A stretch of 40,605 bases of DNA from a virus. The position numbers were made by a program, and so were the translations under genes. Location of the stretch: IMG/VR virus record IMGVR_UViG_3300037264_002081, positions 1-40,605 of that record, one strand, 5' to 3'. Each line of letters begins with the position of its first letter. Within the stretch, counting starts at the first letter, position 1. The notes under the pieces were generated by a model. It saw only the letters and a list, made by a program, of their open reading frames with translations, ran no database searches and was not told the DNA's origin. Of the stretch, positions 23,929 through 29,696 are shown piece after piece.

Positions 23929-24181
23929 AACGATCTATGTAACGATTTGCTGGATTCCTGGAAGAATGCTTTTTTCCAACAAAACAAGACGGATATTTGA
24001 TACAAATATTACTAATCCGGAAGCTATTGCAATGGCAATGTTGGTAAGTAAAGCATCAATACTTAAAGAAAAAACAATGACCGAAGACACTCTAGAATCT
24101 ATAATAGATGACATGTATTATCAGATCTATGAGGAACCAGAATCTAGAAAACCATTCATTAAATCAGAAAACGCACCATAA
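23918..24181 (+). CDS. small protein, unknown
   Basis: The 87-residue product begins SLKTIYVTICWIPGRMLFSNKTRR and continues with a helix (PEAIAMAMLVSKASILKEK) and an acidic segment (SIIDDMYYQIYEEPES). ATG 23918 with CAGGAGG is preferred over the upstream codon at 23894. It overlaps the previous gene, so they are coupled. No motif is recognised. Confidence 0.6.
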   Translation: MSLKTIYVTICWIPGRMLFSNKTRRIFDTNITNPEAIAMAMLVSKASILKEKTMTEDTLESIIDDMYYQIYEEPESRKPFIKSENAP

Positions 24182-24190
24182 GGAGATATA

Positions 24191-24415
24191 ATGGATGAAC
24201 TACTGTTAGCTTTACGTTTGGGTGATGCTGTTGAGATTAAAAGATTAGCATCTGAACTTCTGGTGAACAAAGATAATCAACTAAATGTCGCAGAAGCGAA
24301 TGCATTTTCCAAATATGCCCCTTGTAAAATTACCCCTCAAAGACGAGATATTTATCATGCTCGTTCTTATGTTGGTACTATTGAATATGGTACCGCAATA
24401 TACACATTCAGTTAA
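24191..24415 (+). CDS. small protein, paralogue A of a tandem pair
   Basis: The 74-residue product starts MDELLLALRLGDAVEIKRLASELL, has NAFSKYAPCKIT, and ends SYVGTIEYGTAIYTFS. It shares order and residues with its neighbour at 24437: an N-terminal LL-A-G helix, A-x-x-L-x-x-N, AF-KF-C, and a closing VG-Y-Y-F strand pair. The two probably arose by duplication. TAAGGAGAT precedes the ATG. Function is unknown. Confidence 0.65.
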   Translation: MDELLLALRLGDAVEIKRLASELLVNKDNQLNVAEANAFSKYAPCKITPQRRDIYHARSYVGTIEYGTAIYTFS

Positions 24416-24436
24416 CTCTTGAAAGGAGAACGAACA

Positions 24437-24685
24437 ATGCCTGAAAAAACATTAGAAGAACTGTTCGAACAATTACTAAACGCTATGGACAATGGTAGAG
24501 CCGATTTAGCATCATTTTATGCTACTGATTTATTTAAAAACCGCTCCGATGGAAGTCCGATTAGAGAAAATATGGATGCATTCCAGAAATTTTCTGGTTG
24601 TGAGGTTCTTTACAGTGGGAAGACCGTTATGGGTTTTACTGTCGGTTATATTTTCTATCGTGGATATAAATATTATTTTGGTTAG
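24437..24685 (+). CDS. small protein, paralogue B of a tandem pair
   Basis: The 82-residue product starts MPEKTLEELFEQLLNAMDNG, has DAFQKFSGCEVLYSGKTVMG and ends YIFYRGYKYYFG. Alignment with the 24191 product by eye is continuous apart from a short N-terminal extension. ATG 24437 follows the leader CTCTTGAAAGGAGAA; the upstream in-frame codon at 24419 lies before that site. Its separate strong site suggests expression independent of its paralogue. Function is unknown. Confidence 0.65.
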   Translation: MPEKTLEELFEQLLNAMDNGRADLASFYATDLFKNRSDGSPIRENMDAFQKFSGCEVLYSGKTVMGFTVGYIFYRGYKYYFG

Positions 24686-24694
24686 AGGACAAAA

Positions 24695-24973
24695 ATGGAA
24701 ACAAAAAAAGATTTATCACTAGCAATGAAATCACTTATGGTTGCTCTGTCTTCTTTGAATACCAAACTTGATCCTGATTCTTCTAATAAGAAAGTTGTCA
24801 ATAGATCACGAACTAAAAAAGGAGCAAAACATATAATGGGGGTACAATTCAAATCTCGTAATACGCTTTCGATAACCCCAGCAAAATATCGTCGTATACA
24901 TATGGGCTCTCAGAAAAAGAAAGATAAAAATGGACCTAAATCTAATAACCAAGTCATATCGCCAACTGGCTAG
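24695..24973 (+). CDS. basic small protein, unknown
   Basis: The 92-residue product is strongly basic: KKVVNRSRTKKGAKHIMG, AKYRRIHMGSQKKKDKNG. It lacks membrane helices and cysteines and looks disordered, as nucleic-acid-binding or ribosome-interacting phage proteins often do. The upstream site GAGGAC is weak. Its last 44 bases overlap the next gene, so translation coupling is possible. No family is recognised. Confidence 0.5.
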   Translation: METKKDLSLAMKSLMVALSSLNTKLDPDSSNKKVVNRSRTKKGAKHIMGVQFKSRNTLSITPAKYRRIHMGSQKKKDKNGPKSNNQVISPTG

Positions 24974-25712
24974 AGTATTATCTAAAAACTCGCCTACAAT
25001 TTTAACTGCGCTTGGTGTTGCTGGTTTGTTCAGCACTGTAATCCTTGCTATTAAAGCCACACCAGATGCTATGGAACTTCTTGAATATGAAAAAGGATTT
25101 AGAGCAAGCGAACCTCAAGATTCCAAATATTTAATACCTATTGATATTTTAGACACTGTGGTTCTTACCTGGAAGTGTTATATTCCAACCATAATTATGG
25201 GATTAACCACAACAACTTGCATTATAGGTGCCAATCATATCAATTTACGTAGAAACGCGGCGTTAGTAAGTCTATTTTCTCTAACTGAAAGCGCCCTCAA
25301 AGAATATCAAGCCAAAGTCGTAGAAACTATTGGTAAGGCCAAAGAAGAAAAAATTAAAGAGGAGATCATCCAAGATAGGTTAAACAATGATCCGGTTAAA
25401 GATGGAGCTGTTATATTGACCGGGAAAGGGGATTATCTATGCTATGATTCCTTTTCATCTAGATACTTTAGATCTAATGTAGACTCTATTCAGCGATCGG
25501 AGAATACATTCAATCAGAAACTCCTTAGAGAGGGTTGGATGGATATAAACCAATTCTATGATGAGCTTGGTTTAGATCCCATTGAGCTAGGGAATAACTA
25601 TGGTTGGGTTGGTCAGTACAATCTATTAGAACTCAGATTTACCGTAAAACTAGCAAAAAATGACGAACCATGTCTTGTTTTAGAGTATAGAATTCAACCA
25701 ACTATGGTTTAG
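24930..25712 (+). CDS. DUF6353-like membrane protein (short paralogue)
   Basis: The 260-residue product has two hydrophobic helices (about 24-42, TILTALGVAGLFSTVILAI, and 85-102, IPTIIMGLTTTTCIIGAN), then HINLRRNAALVSLFSLTESALKEYQAKVVE and a C-terminal soluble domain. This layout, KxSPxIL-GVxG near the start and INxRRxAALxSxxxLxE after helix 2, is shared with the gene at 29697. I associate it with the phage family DUF6353, whose function is unknown. No strong ribosome site precedes the ATG. Promoter copy 5 begins right at its stop. Confidence 0.7.
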   Translation: MDLNLITKSYRQLARVLSKNSPTILTALGVAGLFSTVILAIKATPDAMELLEYEKGFRASEPQDSKYLIPIDILDTVVLTWKCYIPTIIMGLTTTTCIIGANHINLRRNAALVSLFSLTESALKEYQAKVVETIGKAKEEKIKEEIIQDRLNNDPVKDGAVILTGKGDYLCYDSFSSRYFRSNVDSIQRSENTFNQKLLREGWMDINQFYDELGLDPIELGNNYGWVGQYNLLELRFTVKLAKNDEPCLVLEYRIQPTMV

Positions 25713-25737
25713 TCGCAGAATATACATAGGCTATAAT
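25713..25737 (+). promoter_or_regulatory. TCGC-N15-TATAAT promoter (copy 5)
   Basis: TCGC (25713-25716), spacer with ACATAGGC, and TATAAT (25732-25737). TCGC follows the TAG of the upstream gene directly. It drives the small membrane gene at 25768. Confidence 0.85.
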
Positions 25738-25767
25738 AGAAAATCAAACATTCAAAAGGAGATTACA

Positions 25768-25947
25768 ATGATCGAAAAGATTAAGTCCACACTGAAGAGT
25801 CCAGAGTTTCAAAAAGTAGCCATTAAAACGGTAACCACCATTATGGTCGCAATAGCGATCAACGTAGTAGTTAACGCGGCAACAGCTGCAATTGGAAACG
25901 GGATTCAAGCATGGAAAGATCGTAACGACGATATCCCCGCTGAATAA
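25768..25947 (+). CDS. 59-residue single-pass membrane protein
   Basis: MIEKIKSTLKSPEFQKVAIK is followed by a hydrophobic helix (about 21-43, TVTTIMVAIAINVVVNAATAA) and a charged tail (AWKDRNDDIPAE). AAAGGAG precedes ATG 25768. It is a monocistronic unit between promoter copy 5 and the terminator at 25956. The amphipathic start and single helix resemble small phage membrane effectors, but no family is recognised. Confidence 0.75.
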   Translation: MIEKIKSTLKSPEFQKVAIKTVTTIMVAIAINVVVNAATAAIGNGIQAWKDRNDDIPAE

Positions 25948-25955
25948 GCAAGAGA

Positions 25956-25990
25956 GAGATCTAAGGAAACTTAGGTCTCATCTTTTTTCT
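25956..25990 (+). terminator. GAAA-loop terminator fused to a ribosome-site leader
   Basis: GAGATCTAAG (25956-25965), loop GAAA and CTTAGGTCTC (25970-25979) form a 10-bp stem, followed by six T residues. CTCTTGAAAGGAGAA (25989-26003) follows directly, so the T-run joins the next translation leader without a visible promoter. Confidence 0.88.
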
Positions 25991-26008
25991 CTTGAAAGGA
26001 GAAACGAA

Positions 26009-26260
26009 ATGCCAATTTGTACTAAAAAACACTTTAATAAAAAGGGTGATAGTCTACCTAAATCAGTTCGGTGTTATTACATCGCTGGAGTGTGTATTGT
26101 CGATCCAATACATGAAGGTGGTTTAACTCGGTTTTTGAAAGGGAGATATCCTTATTATCATTCTCCATTTTATGATCAATCAAAAATAAGGCATGAAACA
26201 ATCGTGCCAAATGATATTAGTGCAGCAGAGTTCAACACTAAAGGGAGTGGATCATCATGA
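26009..26260 (+). CDS. small basic protein, unknown
   Basis: The 83-residue product begins PICTKKHFNKKGDSLPKSVR and has three cysteines, an RCYYIAGVCIVDP strand and a FLKGRYPYYHSPFYDQS stretch rich in Tyr/Phe. ATG 26009 follows the leader CTCTTGAAAGGAGAA. Codons further upstream in this frame lie in the previous gene and are not used. It couples to the next gene as ATGA. Function is unknown. Confidence 0.6.
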   Translation: MPICTKKHFNKKGDSLPKSVRCYYIAGVCIVDPIHEGGLTRFLKGRYPYYHSPFYDQSKIRHETIVPNDISAAEFNTKGSGSS

Positions 26261-26409
26261 AACGACGTGGATCAAATATGGCTTCAAATGGGCTCAATAA
26301 AAAAAATAAAGCCAGAAATCAAGTAGCACTCAAAGGTCGTGGTTGCCGAACTCGAACTGGAGTTTATCCCAGGCGAGGTAAAGGCACGACAACGCACGGC
26401 CATCGATAA
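26257..26409 (+). CDS. 50-residue Arg/Lys-rich protein
   Basis: MKRRGSNMASNGLNKKNKAR leads into GRGCRTRTGVYPRRGKG and THGHR. More than a quarter of the residues are basic and there is no hydrophobic core, so it is probably disordered and may bind nucleic acid. It starts inside the previous stop (ATGA) with AAGGGAG upstream, so it is co-translated. No family is recognised. Confidence 0.6.
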   Translation: MKRRGSNMASNGLNKKNKARNQVALKGRGCRTRTGVYPRRGKGTTTHGHR

Positions 26410-26435
26410 CATATCTTTTGAAAGGAGAATTCACG

Positions 26436-26522
26436 ATGGGAAAAAAGACACCTAAACCCGGTGGAAAAAATGACGGCACATCAAAGCCTCGTCCAAATCC
26501 GCAACCACCTAGACCGCATTAA
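26436..26522 (+). CDS. 28-residue Pro/Lys-rich peptide
   Basis: ATG 26436 follows the leader variant CTTTTGAAAGGAGAA. The product begins MGKKTPKPGGKNDGTSKPRP and ends NPQPPRPH; it is basic, proline-rich and without helices. The strong site supports translation. I do not recognise it. It might be a small inhibitor that binds a host protein groove; that is speculation. Confidence 0.5.
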   Translation: MGKKTPKPGGKNDGTSKPRPNPQPPRPH

Positions 26523-26537
26523 ACATGGGAGAAACAA

Positions 26538-26636
26538 ATGATCATACTCATTATCATACTCATTATCATCTCAATCTGGTTACTTATAGCACTGATGTTC
26601 GCGGGTTATATTATAGACCACAGGGGTGATCTATGA
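26538..26636 (+). CDS. 32-residue membrane peptide
   Basis: The product opens MIILIIILIIISIWLLIALM and continues FAGYIIDHRGDL, so nearly the whole length is one membrane helix. GGGAGA precedes the ATG. Its end overlaps the next microgene as ATGA. Small isoleucine-rich membrane peptides in phages can be toxins, antiholins or superinfection factors; nothing decides between these. Confidence 0.6.
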   Translation: MIILIIILIIISIWLLIALMFAGYIIDHRGDL

Positions 26637-26695
26637 CAGTAGATATATCTGAAATCGAAGAAACTCTTGAAAGGAGAATGAAATGTCAGTTCTAG
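26633..26695 (+). CDS. 20-residue micro-ORF (uncertain)
   Basis: The frame starts in the previous stop (ATGA) and encodes MTVDISEIEETLERRMKCQF. It contains the leader CTCTTGAAAGGAGAA of the next gene, in frame. It may be a coupling peptide whose translation controls the site at 26664, or chance. No family can be recognised at this length. Confidence 0.25.
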   Translation: MTVDISEIEETLERRMKCQF

Positions 26696-26871
26696 AACGA
26701 TATCTTGTCATTCTAAGAATGTCCGATAAAAGTCTTGCACAACTTATCGATTTATATAATCGAGGTGCTGTATCTGAGAAAACAGCTTTGGCTTTGGAGA
26801 TAATCGACGGATGTGACGGTCCTGGAGATGAGGTGGTATCATGTCGAGAAGGTCATACTGAAGAGTTATAG
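26683..26871 (+). CDS. 62-residue small protein
   Basis: ATG 26683 follows CTCTTGAAAGGAGAA. The product begins MSVLERYLVILRMSDKSLAQ and ends in an acidic segment, with a helix (KTALALEIIDGCDGPGDEV) between. It is the last gene before the long non-coding stretch at 26872-27369. No domain is recognised. Confidence 0.6.
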   Translation: MSVLERYLVILRMSDKSLAQLIDLYNRGAVSEKTALALEIIDGCDGPGDEVVSCREGHTEEL

Positions 26872-26910
26872 AAAAATTTGCGCGGTGGGACGGAGAAACA
26901 ATAACCCACT

Positions 26911-26916
26911 TATAAT
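26911..26916 (+). promoter_or_regulatory. possible -10 box ahead of the structured RNA
   Basis: TATAAT at 26911-26916 lies in the gene-free stretch before the structured region. No TCGC element occurs at the family spacing and no good -35 hexamer is visible, so it is a weak promoter candidate. Confidence 0.3.
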
Positions 26917-26999
26917 GAAGCTCACTTTAACTAATTCCTTTCTTGAGCATGATAGAAGTACCAGCCACACCCGTCGAACTTATTTACTGTATTGTTTAT

Positions 27000-27330
27000 T
27001 GGTTATTGGACGGCAGTAGTGTCGGTATAGGACTTCTATCCGTGTCGGTGCAAACCCGGCCGCATTGTAATTTAGACTGGAGTTCGGTCTGAAAATAATC
27101 GAGCCTGACCGTTTAACCAGAGTCTTCTGGTGTTTGTCTCGACTTCAGTCTAATTAGAAAACGGGCAACCGGTTTACAGGGGTTGCGGTGATTCACCAAC
27201 CAAAGGAGTGAAAAAAGCATCACTGACTGAACCAGGTACGTAGTGGCCTCTGCCGATTAATATACTGAGCTGTGTGCGCCCAACTATAAGATAGGTCTCC
27301 TCCTGGCTGTGATAAATGATCTAAGTCAAA
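27000..27330 (+). ncRNA. candidate large structured RNA
   Basis: The stretch 26872-27369 has no credible gene, and 27000-27330 is visibly GC-richer than its neighbours. Pairings found by eye: GTCGG 27044-27048/CCGGC 27056-27060; AGACTGGAGT 27074-27083/ACTTCAGTCT 27142-27151; CGGTC 27085-27089/GACCG 27107-27111; ACCAGA 27116-27121/TCTGGT 27126-27131; GCAACC 27165-27170/GGTTGC 27181-27186; GGTG 27187-27190/CACC 27194-27197; ATCAC 27219-27223/GTGAT 27309-27313; CCAGG 27232-27236/CCTGG 27302-27306. TCGAG (27099-27103) with CTCGA (27138-27142) would make a pseudoknot. No terminator is seen before ATG 27370, so it may be a free RNA or a long leader. I cannot match it to a known class. Confidence 0.6.
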
Positions 27331-27369
27331 TAGAACAAATCATATTCAAATCAAAAAAGGAGTAATACA

Positions 27370-27546
27370 ATGAACGAGAAATTAATGAAGATCTGGGCTA
27401 AGATTGTAGAAAATAAGACCACGATTATGCGTGTTGGTTTGGCTGTTGCGGGGGCAGTTGTTGGGGTTGTTGTAGCGTCTTTGGTTGCCAATTCTCAAGA
27501 TGAAGAGTTACTTGATGATATGCTGATGGACGAAGAAGAAAATTAA
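27370..27546 (+). CDS. 58-residue single-pass membrane protein
   Basis: ATG 27370 follows AAAAAAGGAG. MNEKLMKIWAKIVENKTTIM leads into a Val/Ala/Gly-rich helix (about 21-40, GLAVAGAVVGVVVASLVA) and a very acidic tail (DEELLDDMLMDEEEN). This is the first gene after the structured RNA and two bases before the next gene. The acidic end may face the cytoplasm. No family is recognised; it could be regulated by the RNA upstream. Confidence 0.75.
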   Translation: MNEKLMKIWAKIVENKTTIMRVGLAVAGAVVGVVVASLVANSQDEELLDDMLMDEEEN

Positions 27547-27548
27547 AA

Positions 27549-27737
27549 ATGCGATTAAATATTAATAGATTAAATTGTGTTTTTGCTTGGTTATCTGCCT
27601 TTGTTCTGAGTTGGTTGATGATTTTAAGAATAGTTCCCTCAAACCCATTAAGCTGGTTCTTTTATATATCTTTTATGATTATCGGTTTACTAACCTGGGT
27701 TTTTGAGGTAAATGGAAGGACACAACCTAAGCCATGA
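27549..27737 (+). CDS. 62-residue two-helix membrane protein
   Basis: The product has two hydrophobic helices (about 10-28, NCVFAWLSAFVLSWLMIL, and 33-51, PLSWFFYISFMIIGLLTWVF) separated by a short loop with SNP, and a polar tail (NGRTQPKP). It begins two bases after the previous stop and overlaps the next gene as ATGA, making a tight membrane-protein operon (27370-27991). Function is unknown. Confidence 0.65.
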   Translation: MRLNINRLNCVFAWLSAFVLSWLMILRIVPSNPLSWFFYISFMIIGLLTWVFEVNGRTQPKP

Positions 27738-27991
27738 ACGCAATCGAGATTGCTAAGGGAGTTCTTGGAACGATTACTGCGATTGGTGTTGGTAATATTG
27801 TAGGAAATGTAGTAAAAGCAACCACACCAGCGGGTCTTAATTTATTTAATAGGGCTTCTATCAGCTTTGGTTCTTTTATTATCGGTGGCGTTATTACCGA
27901 CCATGCGGTTAGATATCTAAACGCAGAATTGGATAATCTATTGATTAAAAAGGAAGAACTACCTGTTGAGATCCTAGACAAAGTAGTATGA
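27734..27991 (+). CDS. 85-residue membrane-associated protein
   Basis: NAIEIAKGVLGTITAIGVGN is Gly/Ile-rich and is followed by a second hydrophobic stretch (about 45-57, SFGSFIIGGVITD), then HAVRYLNAELDNLLIKKEELP. Two weak membrane or membrane-surface helices are likely. It overlaps the upstream gene (ATGA) and ends right before the terminator at 27997. Its architecture resembles other small phage membrane proteins of unknown role. Confidence 0.6.
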   Translation: MNAIEIAKGVLGTITAIGVGNIVGNVVKATTPAGLNLFNRASISFGSFIIGGVITDHAVRYLNAELDNLLIKKEELPVEILDKVV

Positions 27992-27996
27992 ATGAA

Positions 27997-28030
27997 AGAG
28001 AAGGGTAAATTACTTATCCTTCTCTTTTTT
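27997..28030 (+). terminator. strong hairpin terminator
   Basis: AGAGAAGGGTAA (27997-28008) pairs with TTATCCTTCTCT (28014-28025, one G-U) around a 5-nt loop, followed by a run of T. CTCTTGAAAGGAGA (28038-28051) follows closely. It ends the membrane-protein operon. Confidence 0.9.
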
Positions 28031-28058
28031 ATTTTTTCTCTTGAAAGGAGATTACACT

Positions 28059-28277
28059 ATGTTCGAAAAAGTAGAAATTAATACAATCGATGATGTGGTT
28101 CTTGATCGATTGGAATTTAAAATATGTATACCTAAAAACTTAAGATTTTTTGAAGTTTTTGATGTCGGGTTACAAAAGAAAATGAGTGAGGCCATACTAA
28201 GTAGAGATAAAGTAGCTTACTTGGATGTTATAAAAGAACTAGTTTTTAAAATGGAGGCGCCTAATGGCCAAAAGTAA
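28059..28277 (+). CDS. 72-residue protein, unknown
   Basis: ATG 28059 follows the leader CTCTTGAAAGGAGAT; the in-frame codon at 28041 lies before it. The product begins FEKVEINTIDDVVLDRLEFK and has FFEVFDVGLQKKMSEAILSRD and a C-terminal helix (VIKELVFKME). It is a mixed alpha/beta small protein without cysteines. Its end overlaps the next gene by 14 bases, so the two may act together. No family is recognised. Confidence 0.6.
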   Translation: MFEKVEINTIDDVVLDRLEFKICIPKNLRFFEVFDVGLQKKMSEAILSRDKVAYLDVIKELVFKMEAPNGQK

Positions 28278-28956
28278 AAAGCTCGATCATTCCCATAACG
28301 TAGAGGAAGAAGCATTTCCTAGTAATTCTAATGCTAGTAAAGTTGCGCCTATTCGTCCAGAATATAGGGAAGAAGATGGGGCCAACATTGTCGAGGAACC
28401 CCAACCAATAACAAAAACTATTAAAGGTAGGGCAATTCGAAGAAAGAAATCGTTATCACGATCTATCAAAGAAACATTTATTAATGAAAATAGCAAGAAC
28501 GTAGGACATTATATTGTCTTTGAAGTTCTTATTCCTGCCGCCAAAAATATGATCCAGGAGATGTTCACACAAGGCATTGAAATGTTCTTATTTGGTGAGA
28601 GTGGCGGTGGACGTAATCGATCTAAGAGAATGGATAAAACCATTGTAAGTTATGGAAGTATGTACAGACGGGATTCCGAACGACCCGAATCAAGACATTC
28701 ACGTCGAGACAAATTTGATTTGTCTGAGATTTTCTTCAAGCGTGGCGATGAAGCTAATGAAGTGCTTGAACAATTATGCGATCAACTGGAAAAATATGAC
28801 GAGGTTACCGTTTCTGATTATTTTGATTTTGCCGGTATTAATGGGGCTAATTGGGTTCATGCCAAATGGGGATGGACAAATCTTAAAAGAGCATATTGCA
28901 CTCACACAAGAAATGGATATGCCATCGTTCTTCCAGATCCGGAAGAGTTAGGTTAA
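28264..28956 (+). CDS. conserved phage protein, unknown function
   Basis: The 230-residue product has a disordered charged N terminus (1-55), a basic segment (GRAIRRKKSLSRSIKETF), a conserved helix VGHYIVFEVLIPAAKNMIQE, a Gly/Arg-rich linker, and a C-terminal domain (DLSEIFFKRGDEANEVLEQL, TVSDYFDFAGINGANWVHAK, WGWTNLKRAY). I have seen this arrangement in many Gram-positive phages, always without assigned function. The last 75 residues look like a winged-helix-like fold. It is encoded with other small early genes. Confidence 0.65.
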   Translation: MAKSKKLDHSHNVEEEAFPSNSNASKVAPIRPEYREEDGANIVEEPQPITKTIKGRAIRRKKSLSRSIKETFINENSKNVGHYIVFEVLIPAAKNMIQEMFTQGIEMFLFGESGGGRNRSKRMDKTIVSYGSMYRRDSERPESRHSRRDKFDLSEIFFKRGDEANEVLEQLCDQLEKYDEVTVSDYFDFAGINGANWVHAKWGWTNLKRAYCTHTRNGYAIVLPDPEELG

Positions 28957-28975
28957 ATAAATATAGGAAAAAGCT

Positions 28976-29383
28976 ATGAAACTTAAAACTCGTTTATACC
29001 TTTTAAAGAGAAAGACAAAACAATTTTTTACGTATGAAATTTATAAAGCATTATATACCAGTTTTCTAACAATTTGTTTATTTGCGTTTTGGGTTATCGC
29101 AATTGATATTGGTTACGTTATTGTTAATACTCAAGCAACACTCGACATGGCAACTAAACACGAAACCGATATACCAATGTGTGCAACCAAAAAAACAGAA
29201 ATTCGAGAGAACCCAACTGGTTTTGTTCTTTCGGAAATTAAACAAGGGGATGTAGTATGGGTTGTTCAACTTCAAGTGCCCTTCGCAGTGGTATGGTACT
29301 CAGACGGTCATAGTTGGTATCTCGGAACAACCACAGCATCATATTTGGTACCGTGTGATCGCATAAAGCAAGATGCTCTATAA
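28976..29383 (+). CDS. membrane-anchored protein with SH3-like outer domain
   Basis: The 135-residue product has a basic N terminus (KLKTRLYLLKRKTKQ), one helix (about 31-51, FLTICLFAFWVIAIDIGYVIV) and an outside domain with IRENPTGFVLSEIKQGDVVW and WYSDGHSWYLGTTTASYLVPC, whose strand order resembles bacterial SH3. Two cysteines could form a disulfide outside. The orientation (positive inside) places the domain outside the membrane. A role at the cell wall, such as superinfection exclusion, is speculative. Confidence 0.55.
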   Translation: MKLKTRLYLLKRKTKQFFTYEIYKALYTSFLTICLFAFWVIAIDIGYVIVNTQATLDMATKHETDIPMCATKKTEIRENPTGFVLSEIKQGDVVWVVQLQVPFAVVWYSDGHSWYLGTTTASYLVPCDRIKQDAL

Positions 29384-29393
29384 GGAGCCAGCC

Positions 29394-29672
29394 ATGTTAA
29401 ATAACATATTTGACATCCTCCAGCGATTACGAGAAGGCATAACAAAACAAAATGCCAGAATAACTGTTGAAGAACATGATATTCTCGAGCCTGGAGACGG
29501 CCTGAGATTTCAATTCATCTGGTATGAAGATAAAAAATTAACAGTCAGTCTAGTCATATCTCGTGAAGAAATAAACCGAACTAGCTGGGACGAAAGTAGC
29601 CTCATCGATCGAATCATTCGTGATGTAAACACTGAAATCCTCGAACAGATCAAGAATTCACATAATAAGTAA
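29394..29672 (+). CDS. 92-residue protein, unknown
   Basis: The product begins LNNIFDILQRLREGITKQNA, continues DGLRFQFIWYEDKKLTVSLV and ends with an amphipathic helix (LIDRIIRDVNTEILEQIKNS). A helix, a strand pair and a helix suggest a small alpha/beta fold. ATG 29394 with TAAGGAG is chosen over 29373, which lies inside the previous gene. Function is unknown. Confidence 0.6.
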   Translation: MLNNIFDILQRLREGITKQNARITVEEHDILEPGDGLRFQFIWYEDKKLTVSLVISREEINRTSWDESSLIDRIIRDVNTEILEQIKNSHNK

Positions 29673-29696
29673 AATATTAAACAAGGAGAAAACACA

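Noticed and set aside
25892-26008. Upstream start for the gene at 26009
   Set aside because: This would run through the 25768 gene and the terminator at 25956; the ATG at 26009 has the strong leader.
26813-27019. 68-codon open frame entering the structured region
   Set aside because: It overlaps the well-supported gene at 26683, lacks a ribosome site, and its composition is not protein-like.
27019-27063. tRNA
   Set aside because: A T-arm-like stem-loop exists (GTCGG/CCGGC), but there is no anticodon arm with a seven-base loop or matching acceptor stem. No other tRNA was seen in the window.
27043-27070. Cobalamin riboswitch core
   Set aside because: GGTGCAAACCCGG resembles the B12 box, but the other required core segments are absent in the same orientation.
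27000-27330. Group I intron
   Set aside because: AAGATAGGTCTCC faintly resembles a conserved S segment, but no matching R partner was found and no gene is interrupted.
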